A DNA stretch of 64,000 nucleotides from an uncultured Prolixibacteraceae bacterium (GTDB lineage: Bacteria; Bacteroidota; Bacteroidia; Bacteroidales; Prolixibacteraceae), in contig CALGIG010000096.1 in assembly GCA_937915865.1 (NCBI GenBank), forward strand, positions 1-64,000. The letters are read 5' to 3'. Below the pieces are notes generated by a model. It was not told the origin of the DNA. It did no database searches and was given only the letters and a program-made list of their open reading frames with translations. The position numbers and the translations under genes are program-made. Shown piece after piece: positions 51,360-59,499 of the stretch; position 1 is the stretch's first letter, and every line of letters starts with the position of its first letter.

Positions 51360-52181
51360 TTACATCCATTTTATTTGCGCATCCTCGCGGTATGGCAATT
51401 TTGAATAATGATATTTAGGATAGCCTGCCATCAACGCCGAGCGAACGGCATGTGTTTCGTCCAAACCCACCAATTTCCGCACCTCAGGTGAATAACCTAA
51501 GGCGATCATCACAAAGCCTGCCCAGCAACCACCCAATCCGAAAGATGGCAACAGCAGTTCGAGGTGAGAAGTGGCGATTACGGAATCGAGGGCACCACCT
51601 GTATAAGCAGCAGCGGTATAGCCAATTACCAGCACCGGGGCTTCGCGGCAAATCACGTCGTCGCCCTGTTGGTACGAATTGATCAGCTTTTCGAAGCCCA
51701 GATATTGCGCAAGATCGGCTTTGGCGTCCACCATGCCTTGCATCCAGTTGATTACCGCATCGCTTAATCGACGGATAGCACTTTTATCGCAAATTACCAC
51801 CCACTTGTTTTGCTGCTGATTGACCCCCGTAGGCGAATAACTCACTACCTCAAAAAGTTTTTCGAGTGTGGTTCTATCTACGCTTCTGGACAAATACTTG
51901 CGGATGGAACGGCGACTGCTAAAGTATTCCGACAGGTTTTCGGGATTGATTTCCTGTAACTTATCTTTCTTAACTGTTCGCAACGAAGGTAACGCATTAT
52001 TCTTCAATGCACCCGTTGTACAAACTGCTTCGCAATGCCCACATTGTACACAGCGGGCTTCGTTCTCTTCGGTTATAACGGGAAAGCCGTCGTTTCCCGT
52101 CGAGATAAGCCCCATTGGGCAAATTTCCCCACATACGCCGCATTGCTGGCAAGCGACAGCATCAATAGTTAATGTACTCAT
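51360..52181 (-). CDS. Ferredoxin-nitroreductase fusion protein
   Basis: The protein is 273 residues from the ATG at 52181; an earlier ATG would run into the upstream gene. The N-terminal part (about 5-55) is a two-cluster ferredoxin, CQQCGVCGEICPMG and CVQCGHCEAVCTTG, for two [4Fe-4S] centres. The rest (about 80-260) is an FMN-binding nitroreductase fold (SSRRSIRKYLSRSVD, SYSPTGVNQQQNKW). Such fusions couple low-potential electrons to reduction of nitro compounds, quinones or enones. It starts 6 nt after the CAT-like gene's stop. Confidence 0.88.
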   Translation of the reverse strand: MSTLTIDAVACQQCGVCGEICPMGLISTGNDGFPVITEENEARCVQCGHCEAVCTTGALKNNALPSLRTVKKDKLQEINPENLSEYFSSRRSIRKYLSRSVDRTTLEKLFEVVSYSPTGVNQQQNKWVVICDKSAIRRLSDAVINWMQGMVDAKADLAQYLGFEKLINSYQQGDDVICREAPVLVIGYTAAAYTGGALDSVIATSHLELLLPSFGLGGCWAGFVMIALGYSPEVRKLVGLDETHAVRSALMAGYPKYHYSKLPYREDAQIKWM

Positions 52182-52186
52182 ATCGT

Positions 52187-52831
52187 TTATTTTACTACTT
52201 GTTTGTTTAACCAATTTTGCAATTTTTCGAAATATTGCCCCACATGCACTCCATCGACAAAGGCATGGTGTACCTGAACGGAAAAAGGCAGAAGCGTTTT
52301 ACCATCCTGCCCGAAATATTTTCCCCACGAGATGCGAGGTACCGAGTCGTTGCGGTTGATGGTAATGGTATGCGACAGGTGCGTGAACGAAATCCAGGGA
52401 ATGCAGGTGAGGTAAACAAAATCGTCGCGCCCAATTAAAGGAGCATAATCGAAATAAATACTTTGGCTATCAGTAAATTGTTTTGCCCTGTAGACAAAGC
52501 TGAATAGGTTTCTTTCCATATCGAGGGTAACAAACTTAAACAGGTCGTCGCTACCGTCGGCTGTCATTGCAGTAAAAGATGGGTTAAGCCTGTCGTGCAA
52601 AACCACCTGTTTTCCCTCCCTTACGCGGTAACGAAAATTCTCGCATTCATCCGTCACGCATGTAACAGCGTAAATCATGGCATAATAAAAGGGCAATTCG
52701 TTTTGCCTGACAAACCGAAGAAACTGCGTAATGTCGATGTTGGCGCAAATATTATATTGCGGATAATCCATCCGGTAGAAAAATTCGAAATGCTCTTTTC
52801 GTTTCCAGTTCTCAATATCAATGATTTGCAT
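52187..52831 (-). CDS. Chloramphenicol acetyltransferase (CatA)-like protein
   Basis: The protein has 214 residues, the normal type-A CAT length. The catalytic His 189 and structural Asp 193 are in VQVHHAFVDGVHVGQYF, the defining motif. RKEHFEFF near the start and FVYLTCIPWISFTHL are typical too. True CATs transfer acetyl from acetyl-CoA to the drug's 3-hydroxyl; chromosomal homologues in Bacteroidota often have unknown acceptors. Resistance is possible but not shown. It is part of the minus-strand run. Confidence 0.88.
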   Translation of the reverse strand: MQIIDIENWKRKEHFEFFYRMDYPQYNICANIDITQFLRFVRQNELPFYYAMIYAVTCVTDECENFRYRVREGKQVVLHDRLNPSFTAMTADGSDDLFKFVTLDMERNLFSFVYRAKQFTDSQSIYFDYAPLIGRDDFVYLTCIPWISFTHLSHTITINRNDSVPRISWGKYFGQDGKTLLPFSVQVHHAFVDGVHVGQYFEKLQNWLNKQVVK

Positions 52832-52874
52832 AACTATTTAGTTGTTTGAGTTTTAACAATCGGGACAACCGCCA

Positions 52875-53369
52875 TCATAATTTCCAGCTTTCACTGGCCA
52901 AAACAACCGAGGTTTCTACCTGCCTTTCGGGTATCGACCAATAAATACGGAGTAGTTTGTTTTTCTCATCGACGGAGACCTGGCGGAATCCATGTTTTTT
53001 GTAAAAGTCAATCGCCCAAAAAGCATTGGCCCAGGTACCAATAAGAATGGGAGTTTTGGCCATCGCAACCAGATGTTGCAGGAGTTTTCCTCCAATCCCG
53101 TGCTGACGAGACTGTGTGCGAACATAAGCATGTCGGATAAGTGTTACATCGCTTTTATCCTGAATTCCCATTACGCCCAGTATTTCGTCGTTGTCCATGT
53201 ACTTCCAGAATTCGACTCCTTCAGCAATTTGGGTTCTCAACTCTTCAGCAGGCATATAGGGTTCTTTCCACCGGTCGGGTGGGATAATGCCTTTGTAGGC
53301 AATGGAGGCGTCGTTTATGATTTCGAGAATGATATCGAAATCGGTTTCAATAGTGCATTTTGTTATCAT
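52875..53369 (-). CDS. GNAT-family N-acetyltransferase
   Basis: The protein has 164 residues with a GNAT fold. The acetyl-CoA loop is RTQSRQHGIGGKLLQHLVAM, a slight variation on R/Q-x-x-G-x-G/A. The MGIQDKSDVTLIRHAYV strand precedes it and FWAIDFYKKHGFRQV marks the last helix and strand. The acceptor is unknown. Its place among several other acyltransferase genes suggests a small-molecule-modifying set. Confidence 0.85.
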   Translation of the reverse strand: MITKCTIETDFDIILEIINDASIAYKGIIPPDRWKEPYMPAEELRTQIAEGVEFWKYMDNDEILGVMGIQDKSDVTLIRHAYVRTQSRQHGIGGKLLQHLVAMAKTPILIGTWANAFWAIDFYKKHGFRQVSVDEKNKLLRIYWSIPERQVETSVVLASESWKL

Positions 53370-53396
53370 TTGAATGTTTGGTTTTATTCTGGTTTT

Positions 53397-53672
53397 TTAA
53401 TCTGTTAAATCCACCGTTATCACCCGAAAAGTATTCAGGTTAACGGTTATCCTGATATTTTGCTCACGGTTGGTAATATATACGTTCTTACCTTTTCGTT
53501 CAAAAAACAGTTCCGATGTTTCACTGATAATTTTGTAAAGAAGTATTTCTATCTCTGCTTTCGAAAGCTCGCTACGAAGCTTTTTGTTAATACGGCCGTA
53601 AACTAACCCAGTGTAACAGAGCTTTTGGAGAATTTCGGATTTGTTGATGTCCATTTGTGCTTCTGTGTACAT
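53397..53672 (-). CDS. DUF3781 protein
   Basis: The protein has 91 residues (84 if the second ATG is used). The LCYTGLVYGRINKKLRSELSKAEIEILL pattern and the beta-rich end YITNREQNIRITVNLNTFRVITVDL match DUF3781. No function is established for the family and no catalytic residues are apparent. It lies 27 nt from the GNAT gene and 11 nt from the hexapeptide protein gene, so it is part of the same transcript. Confidence 0.72.
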   Translation of the reverse strand: MYTEAQMDINKSEILQKLCYTGLVYGRINKKLRSELSKAEIEILLYKIISETSELFFERKGKNVYITNREQNIRITVNLNTFRVITVDLTD

Positions 53673-53683
53673 CGGTTTTTAAT

Positions 53684-54292
53684 TTAGTCAATACGTTCAT
53701 CTTTCGCGTGAGACTTCAACCTGTCGGACATTACCCTGCAAATGTCTGTCATATTGTTTGGTTCTCCCGATTTTGGCCGTTCCACACCATAAACGGTTAG
53801 CGGGAAATTTAAAGGCTTCTGAACAGACCAGATTTCATCGTGCTTGTCAGGAGGAAGGATCTTTGCAGGATTTCCAACTGCAATCCAATTAATAGGGACA
53901 GAAGTATCCTGGGGCAAAACCGTTTTTAAATGAACTACGCCGTTGATACATACTTCCGAGCCGGTTTTAAGAATTGCTCCGTGGAAAATGGCTGCACCAG
54001 TGGCAATGAACACATTATCTTCAACCGTACATCCGGCAAGATGGGCATTCGGTCCAATCAGACAATTATTTCCTATCGTGACGGAAAATTTATCTGTTCC
54101 CCGAATAACCGCATTTTCAAGAATAATGCAATTATCGCCAATGGTAATCGGGCTACTTTCGGCAATGATTTGTGCGCCAAACATTATTCTGGCATTTTTC
54201 CCAATCTTTACATTCCCGCAAATGATTGAATTGGGGGCTATGTATGCAGTATCATCAATCTCCGGTGTTTTGTTTAAATGTTTGATAATCAT
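53684..54292 (-). CDS. Gamma-carbonic anhydrase-like hexapeptide protein
   Basis: The protein has 202 residues. Left-handed beta-helix hexapeptide turns run from about 20 to 140 (APNSIICGNVKIGKNARIMFG, AVIRGTDKFSVTIGNNCLIG). His-containing turns such as NAHLAGC and FHGAIL are where family members bind zinc. A C-terminal helix packs on the helix. The extension after 150 is longer than in bacterial YrdA/PaaY-type proteins. Activity as a carbonic anhydrase or as an acyltransferase is equally possible. Confidence 0.8.
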   Translation of the reverse strand: MIIKHLNKTPEIDDTAYIAPNSIICGNVKIGKNARIMFGAQIIAESSPITIGDNCIILENAVIRGTDKFSVTIGNNCLIGPNAHLAGCTVEDNVFIATGAAIFHGAILKTGSEVCINGVVHLKTVLPQDTSVPINWIAVGNPAKILPPDKHDEIWSVQKPLNFPLTVYGVERPKSGEPNNMTDICRVMSDRLKSHAKDERID

Positions 54293-54317
54293 ATTTATAT
54301 TGATTTGAATGGATCGA

Positions 54318-54929
54318 TCATCTCAGTTTCATGATTTCCGGCAATTTTTGTCTGATTTTCTCTTCGTCCCAATTCCACCATTTCAGCTCAAGCAATTCGG
54401 CAATCTTGCTGTCGGTAAACCGTTTGCGAATCAATTTGGCAGGTACTCCACCCACAATGGAATAGGGTTCAACATCTTTAGTGACTACAGCACGCGAACC
54501 GATAATTGCCCCATCGCCAATGGTAACGCCCGCTAGAATAACGGCTTCGAAGCCAATCCACACATCGTTGCCCACCACAATGTCGCCTTTGTTGTCCCAT
54601 GCTTCGGTTACCGGAACCTGCAAATCCCATTCGTTTGCCATAACAGGGAATGGATAGGTTGACAAAGAGTTAAGCGTATGGTTGGCTCCGTTGAACAGAA
54701 ACTTTGCTCCACAGGCGATGGAACAAAATTTCCCGATTTTCAGCCGGTCGTTATTTACGTAGGGATAGTGGTACTGTACGTATTTCTTCTCAAAATCAGC
54801 GGGATCGTCCACAAAATCGTGGTAAAACGAATAATCGCCCACTTCGATAAACGGGCTTTTTACGCAATTTTTCAGGTAAACGATTGTCTTATCGTCTTTG
54901 CGTGGGTATAGTTGTGTTTTGTCTGCCAT
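54318..54929 (-). CDS. Vat/CatB-type xenobiotic O-acetyltransferase
   Basis: The protein has 203 residues. The beta-helix core has the family motif KIGKFCSIACGAKFLFNGANHTLNSLSTYPFP in parts, with the catalytic His in ANHTLNS, followed by GDIVVGNDVWIGFEAVILAGVTIGDGAIIGS in parts and GGVPAKLIRKRF. Relatives acetylate streptogramin A or chloramphenicol; the natural acceptor here is unknown. It is the second potential antibiotic acetyltransferase in the run. Confidence 0.88.
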   Translation of the reverse strand: MADKTQLYPRKDDKTIVYLKNCVKSPFIEVGDYSFYHDFVDDPADFEKKYVQYHYPYVNNDRLKIGKFCSIACGAKFLFNGANHTLNSLSTYPFPVMANEWDLQVPVTEAWDNKGDIVVGNDVWIGFEAVILAGVTIGDGAIIGSRAVVTKDVEPYSIVGGVPAKLIRKRFTDSKIAELLELKWWNWDEEKIRQKLPEIMKLR

Positions 54930-55022
54930 TTTATTTTAATTTTTCCAAATAAATCACTGTCACGTTGTTGTTTACAGCTTTATGTTTTATGTTTGTTATA
55001 AAATCTCCAGAAGTTTAATTTG

Positions 55023-55436
55023 TCACAAATTGACTGATGGGTTGAGAAAACCAATTTTATAGACTATTTTTTCGTCAAACCCTTTTCTTGAAACGATTAC
55101 ATTATAATAGCCTGATTCGGCTTTCTTTTCAATTGTTACTGATATGTCGCCGTATTTGCTTGCGACATTGAAGTTTGTTTCATCCGAAAAAGGCTTCCAA
55201 ACTGTCAACCCGTAATTTCTGACCGGCGTTCCATTGTCAACGCTTACAATTACATAAGCCGAACTGCCTTTTTCAGGCATTCCATCGGAATTTACTGTTA
55301 TCTCGGTGTTTCCGTCAATGACAATTTTTTCGATACCCAAAACCTGAAAGTTGTAGGTGTTGTCTGTCTCTTTTTCTTCACAACTGATTAACAGCACGAT
55401 TAAAATTGAAAGAATAATGGTTTTCATTGTTTTCAT
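55023..55436 (-). CDS. Small lipoprotein, unknown function
   Basis: The protein is 137 residues from the ATG at 55436; another ATG three codons on is equally good, and one at 55457 is less likely. The signal peptide ends in a lipobox (LLISC), and the mature part is beta-rich with Asp/Thr strands (KIVIDGNTEITVNSDGMPEKG, YGDISVTIEKKAESGYYNV). It may be an immunoglobulin-like periplasmic or surface domain. No family was recognised. Confidence 0.6.
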   Translation of the reverse strand: MKTMKTIILSILIVLLISCEEKETDNTYNFQVLGIEKIVIDGNTEITVNSDGMPEKGSSAYVIVSVDNGTPVRNYGLTVWKPFSDETNFNVASKYGDISVTIEKKAESGYYNVIVSRKGFDEKIVYKIGFLNPSVNL

Positions 55437-55465
55437 GTTTAACTTGCTTAAAGGCATTTTCCTAT

Positions 55466-55816
55466 TTATTTATGTTCTACATACTCTACGATCAGTCCGT
55501 CAGCGTGCCTTACAGTCATATTCCAGCCTGTTGGCACTACTTGGATATCACGTATGATTTCGGCCTTGTTTTCCAGCAAAAATTGGCGGTAGTCGGCAAT
55601 TGAATCTACCAAAAAAGTGGCGTTAGTCTGCCTGAATGGGAGCAATGCCTGGTCACTACCTGCAATGATCAGAAAATTTTGTACACGTGCCAATTCAAGG
55701 CCAACTTGTGTGTATTCAAACCGGTTTGCACATTTTTCGCCAGTCAATAGTTCATAAAAAGCTATCGACTCATCGATATTGTTTGTATATATTCGGCAGA
55801 GAACTTGTTTTATCAT
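55466..55816 (-). CDS. VOC-superfamily protein
   Basis: The protein has 116 residues, a single VOC domain: CRIYTNNIDESIAFYELLTGE at the start, an FLVDSIADYRQFLLEN middle and a VRHADGLIVEYVEH end where Glu is a likely metal ligand. The usual early His ligand is replaced by Arg, so metal binding may be altered. It could be a glyoxalase-like enzyme or a drug-binding protein. It sits 14 nt after the EFR1-type ferredoxin gene. Confidence 0.78.
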   Translation of the reverse strand: MIKQVLCRIYTNNIDESIAFYELLTGEKCANRFEYTQVGLELARVQNFLIIAGSDQALLPFRQTNATFLVDSIADYRQFLLENKAEIIRDIQVVPTGWNMTVRHADGLIVEYVEHK

Positions 55817-55830
55817 TGTTCGTTTTTTTT

Positions 55831-56601
55831 TTACTGAAAGAAATACCGCCCTTTGTTCCGGGTGATTTTTCCATAATCAATAGATTTAGTTGGACATACG
55901 TGGATGCAGGCCAGGCATTGCGTGCAGTGGCCTTTCCAGTTCGGTTTACCTTTAACCAATTCAATATTGTTAACCGGACAAACCTTAACACATTTTTGGC
56001 ACGAAATACATTCGTCGTTACAGGTATAAGGTTTATCGGTAAGTGAGTATTTGGCAAACAGGTTATAAATCAATCCCGATTTAATTTTCAAAAAACGCTT
56101 CCCCTTATGGTAAAACAAAATAGGCTGATCGTTCGCAATGGCTGACATCAGTTTCGGAAGGTCGATTTTTGTCTGTTCCATTTTTTTTACCTGCGATTCT
56201 TTTGTATCTACATCAAACCCGGGAAGGCAGATATACGAGTTGGGCATAATCACTGAATATATGTGACGGCTTTTAAACCCCTTCGATTTAATTGCTTCGA
56301 TGAACATCTGGTCGGTGTAACCACATTCGTCGCCACAAGTCATTATGCAATATAGCAATTGATTACTGTATCCATTCAATTGCATATCAGCAATAAACCG
56401 TGTTACAATAGGCGGCATTCCCCACGAATGAATGGGAAACACAAACCCAATTTTCTCATCAGGCTTTAATTCAAACTCGGGAATAAGAGGGGCTTCATTG
56501 CGTTCGTATTCTCCAATTTGGTAAAGCTTATCTGAAAAATAATCAGACAGTTGGGTGGCAACCCATCGGGAGTTGCCAGTTCCTGAAAAATAGAAGATCA
56601 T
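55831..56601 (-). CDS. EFR1-type ferrodoxin (flavodoxin plus two [4Fe-4S])
   Basis: The protein has 256 residues. The N-terminal flavodoxin fold has the FMN loop IFYFSGTGNSRWVA and a second loop FPIHSWGMPP. Two ferredoxin motifs near the end are CISCQKCVKVCPVNN and CTQCLACIHVCPTKS. It is a cytoplasmic electron carrier of unknown partner; the ferredoxin-nitroreductase of the same run is one candidate. It is the first gene of the minus-strand run, divergent from the AraC regulator. Confidence 0.87.
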   Translation of the reverse strand: MIFYFSGTGNSRWVATQLSDYFSDKLYQIGEYERNEAPLIPEFELKPDEKIGFVFPIHSWGMPPIVTRFIADMQLNGYSNQLLYCIMTCGDECGYTDQMFIEAIKSKGFKSRHIYSVIMPNSYICLPGFDVDTKESQVKKMEQTKIDLPKLMSAIANDQPILFYHKGKRFLKIKSGLIYNLFAKYSLTDKPYTCNDECISCQKCVKVCPVNNIELVKGKPNWKGHCTQCLACIHVCPTKSIDYGKITRNKGRYFFQ

Positions 56602-56878
56602 TTTATATCGTTTACAATTCTATGTCGGTTGAATATGCCAGGCAAAGAACCTATTTTATTTCTCAAATAATATGTACCAAACAAAGGTCGAAATCTTTTC
56701 ACCAAATTGTTCCCCAAAATTCCATGAATCAGAAATTTTTTGGGTTGAGTCGGGAATTTTAGTTCGTGAAGGTGATTAAAACCGAATGAGTGGTTGGCGT
56801 AAAATATTTATCGAAACCGAACCTGTTCAAAAAAAGTTAATGATTGAATTGTATTTTTGCCGGAGAAAAACCCGATTC

Positions 56879-57697
56879 ATGCATTATCAGTTTATATCTC
56901 CATCGCCTAAATTAGCCCCTTATATAAAGCACTACTGGATGCTTGAGACTGAAGTACACGAGGGAAATGTATGCGAACGGGTTGTCCCCACAGGCAATCT
57001 GCAACTGATGTTTCACTACCGGAAGCCGTTTGTTATGACTTTTCCCGATCGGGAGGTAGCGCTTCAGCCGCAGTCGTTTGCCAGCGGATTGAGTAGTAAG
57101 TTTATGGATGCTAGTACACAAGGCGCTTCGGGTGTTATTACCATTGAATTTCTACCTTACGGTGCGTGCAACTTCTTCCGGTTTTCGTTGCGCGAAATTG
57201 AAGATCAAAGCATTCGGCTAAACGATATTTTTACCAACGAAGTAAAGTACCTGGAGGAACAAATTTGCGGGTGCGATGATTTGCCAACCAGAATTTCGCT
57301 TATTGAACAGTTCTTAACCGAGAATCTGGTGCCGGTTGATGTGCGGGATTTTCGGCTGATGAAACAAGCCGTAGAATTGGTTCAGCAAAGTGGTGGACAA
57401 ATCAAGGTCAGTCGGTTGGCTTCAAAGTTGACGGTAACGTCCAAATGCCTTGAACGTAAATTTGCCTCGCTGGTAGGCAAATCGCCAAAACAGTTTATTC
57501 GAATTGTTCGCTTTCAGGAAGTTATGAACGGGCTCATTCGCCAACAGCCTGATTACCTAACCGAGTATGCCTTCAATAATGGTTATTTCGATCAGTCGCA
57601 CTTTATCCACGAGTTTAAAACTTTCACAGGCTATACTCCGGGCGAATTTGTAAAGGCTTGCCCTTGCCGTGAGGACTGGAGTGAATATATCTATTGA
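56879..57697 (+). CDS. AraC-family transcriptional regulator
   Basis: The protein is 272 residues from the ATG at 56879, which begins the conserved MHYQFISPSPKLAPYIKHYW of the N-terminal ligand domain; upstream in-frame ATGs add poorly conserved sequence. The C-terminal AraC domain has two helix-turn-helices (VSRLASKLTVTSKCLERKF and LTEYAFNNGYFDQSHFIHEF) and the final FKTFTGYTPGEF motif. It is divergent from the EFR1-led run across about 277 nt and may control that run or the gene starting at 57787. Confidence 0.9.
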   Translation: MHYQFISPSPKLAPYIKHYWMLETEVHEGNVCERVVPTGNLQLMFHYRKPFVMTFPDREVALQPQSFASGLSSKFMDASTQGASGVITIEFLPYGACNFFRFSLREIEDQSIRLNDIFTNEVKYLEEQICGCDDLPTRISLIEQFLTENLVPVDVRDFRLMKQAVELVQQSGGQIKVSRLASKLTVTSKCLERKFASLVGKSPKQFIRIVRFQEVMNGLIRQQPDYLTEYAFNNGYFDQSHFIHEFKTFTGYTPGEFVKACPCREDWSEYIY

Positions 57698-57735
57698 AGG
57701 ATTAGCGATCGTATTTAAAAAAAGTCAACCTCTGC

Positions 57736-57770
57736 TGACATGTAGTTGTCATGTTCATTCCGTAAATTTG
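57736..57770 (+). promoter_or_regulatory. Putative promoter with overlapping inverted repeat
   Basis: TAAATTTG at 57763-57770 is an exact -7 consensus, 17 nt before the ATG at 57787. Upstream, TGACA at 57736-57740 and TGTCA at 57747-57751 form an inverted repeat with a 6-nt spacer over the -33 region. This is a plausible operator. Confidence 0.45.
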
Positions 57771-57786
57771 AGGAAAGAAACAGACA

Positions 57787-58653
57787 ATGAACCAATTCAA
57801 AAAAATAATTGACCAAATATTTGCGTCGCAGGCCGCCAACGGCTGCTGGAAATTGCTTGAGGAAAACAACCGGCATTACCCCGATTATTTGCACTATTCA
57901 CCCACCTTCAAATCAACTCTCTGGACACTTATCTTGCTTGCTGATTTGAAACATGACCCTGATGATGAGCGGATTCTAAAACCTTTGCGAATCATTAAGA
58001 AGCAATTTTACGATTCGAATTATGGTATTTATTCGCTTGGCAAAGATCATTTCCCGATTCCCTGTCTGAACGGCAACATGATTTATCTTGATGCTTATTT
58101 CAACCGCTCGCTTTCCGAACAAAGCGTTTCGGCAATCCACTTTTTTTGCCTGAACCAGCGGTTCGATGATGGTGTTTACCTACACCCTAAAAGCCCGTTT
58201 TGCAGCAATACCAGTTGTTACGGCAAGCACACGTGCTATTGGGGCGTGGTCAAGTTGATGAAAGGCCTTTCGTTTATTCCCCGTGAAAGCAGGAGCAAAG
58301 CAGCGCAGGAGTTGCTCGACCGGTGCATCGGATTTGTTTTGCTCCACCAGGTTTGTTTTAGTTCGCGATCGGCAAACAAATACCTGTCCAGGGACATTGA
58401 TAAACTTGGGTTTCCGTGCATGTACCGGAGCAATTTTCTGGAGATTTTATGGCTGTTGAAACGTGAAAAAGTTTGTTCACCAAACACAGCGCCGGCTTTG
58501 GGGTTGCTGATGTCGAAGCAGCAACCAGACGGGAACTGGCACCTGGAAAAGAAAGTGAATAACCTGCTTGTAAGTATCGGCGCCGAAACCCGGTCAAACG
58601 AATACATTACGCGCCGGGCAATGGAAGTGTTGGAATTTTATGTGACAGATTGA
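57787..58653 (+). CDS. Alpha-toroid (prenyltransferase/cyclase-like) protein, unknown function
   Basis: The protein has 288 residues and no signal peptide. It consists of helix pairs typical of an (alpha/alpha) toroid, with QxxDGxW-like turns (QAANGCW near 16, QQPDGNW near 258) as in squalene-cyclase repeats. Five Cys and several His residues cluster at about 138-152 (FCSNTSCYGKHTCYWG), a possible metal site. No active-site Asp motif of real cyclases is seen. Some databases call similar proteins nitrogen fixation protein NifH, which the sequence does not support. The upstream AraC regulator and palindrome suggest regulated expression. Confidence 0.6.
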   Translation: MNQFKKIIDQIFASQAANGCWKLLEENNRHYPDYLHYSPTFKSTLWTLILLADLKHDPDDERILKPLRIIKKQFYDSNYGIYSLGKDHFPIPCLNGNMIYLDAYFNRSLSEQSVSAIHFFCLNQRFDDGVYLHPKSPFCSNTSCYGKHTCYWGVVKLMKGLSFIPRESRSKAAQELLDRCIGFVLLHQVCFSSRSANKYLSRDIDKLGFPCMYRSNFLEILWLLKREKVCSPNTAPALGLLMSKQQPDGNWHLEKKVNNLLVSIGAETRSNEYITRRAMEVLEFYVTD

Positions 58654-58687
58654 ATTTATCAGTTGGTTTTTATCTAGCCCGTAACGA

Positions 58688-58993
58688 TTAAATGATTTTT
58701 ATTCCGGTATTTTCAATTTCAAACGCGAACGGATTGGCCGAATTAAAATCTTGTTCTTTAATCGGTTGTGGTTCAATGCGAAGGTCGATTTTGCGGCGCA
58801 ATTTCATCAAAAGTTTTTGCACCATGAAGAAATCAGGCATGTTTTCAATCACGATAGCAACATCGATGTCGCTTTCTTCCTGTTCGTTCCCTTTTGCATA
58901 CGAACCAAACAAATATGCCCTCTTAACGCCTAATTCCAATGGGATTGTCATTAGGTATTGTTTAACAGTTTCTATAATTGATTGATTAACCAT
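58688..58993 (-). CDS. MNT-type nucleotidyltransferase (antitoxin-like)
   Basis: The protein is 101 residues from the ATG at 58993, which lies within the end of the partly broken HEPN gene. The polymerase-beta fold motif LFGSYAKGNEQEESDIDVAI holds the GS and DxD residues, followed by a third acidic residue in KIDLRI. In MntA-HepT type pairs such a protein AMPylates and neutralises the HEPN RNase. The usual order, HEPN first with overlapping MNT, is kept here, but the HEPN frame is shifted. Confidence 0.87.
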   Translation of the reverse strand: MVNQSIIETVKQYLMTIPLELGVKRAYLFGSYAKGNEQEESDIDVAIVIENMPDFFMVQKLLMKLRRKIDLRIEPQPIKEQDFNSANPFAFEIENTGIKII

Positions 58994-59363
58994 AGCCTTA
59001 TTTTTTCGATCCTTTCTATCCAGAGGTCTGTATATTCTTTTGTACAAAGTCTTTGAAAATCTTGTTTGTAGTTATCGTATCGGGCATTTAGGTTAAATGT
59101 CGAAATATCATCCAACCATTCCTCAAGTTCTTCATTTAAAGTTTTAAAGCAAGCCTAAGTAAATCGTGCGTAAAAATGGCATATTTTTGATGCTTTTTCA
59201 CATATAATGCTTTAAGAAGTTTTTCTATTACCAAATGTCCAATAAACAAAGCCCAGCTATAATCTTTTGATTTTAAAAGATTTTGCATGGTAATGTAATT
59301 TTGGTTGGAGGAATCTTTCCAGTATTCTATTATTTTGTCAATATTTTCAATTTTGTCTTCCAT
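58972..59363 (-). pseudogene. HEPN-domain gene with a frameshift
   Basis: From the ATG at 59363 the frame gives 75 residues of a HEPN protein (NYITMQNLLKSKDYSWALFIGHL, then LLKALYVKKH and THDLLRLALKL) and stops at 59136. The missing half continues in another frame: NEELEEWLDDISTFN, ARYDNYKQDF, KEYTDLWIERIEKIR and a stop at 58972-58974 inside the MNT gene. Together they match a full-length HEPN domain of about 130 residues. The shift, equal to one missing base, is near 59140 in an AAAACTTTAAA stretch. It may be a real inactivation, a sequencing error, or less likely a programmed shift. Confidence 0.8.
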
Positions 59364-59499
59364 AAGGCAAAGTTAAGTATTTTATCAAAACCTAGAGATG
59401 GCTTTTATAACTCAATATTTCAAAGTTTTTTTGTCGCATTTTTACAATTTTACGGCCAATAATATCCCGAAATTTGCCGCACTTTTTAATTTCTAAGCC

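Noticed and set aside
57787..58653. Annotation as nitrogen fixation protein NifH
   Set aside because: There is no P-loop, switch region or NifH Cys ligand pattern; the sequence is helical with cyclase-like repeats.
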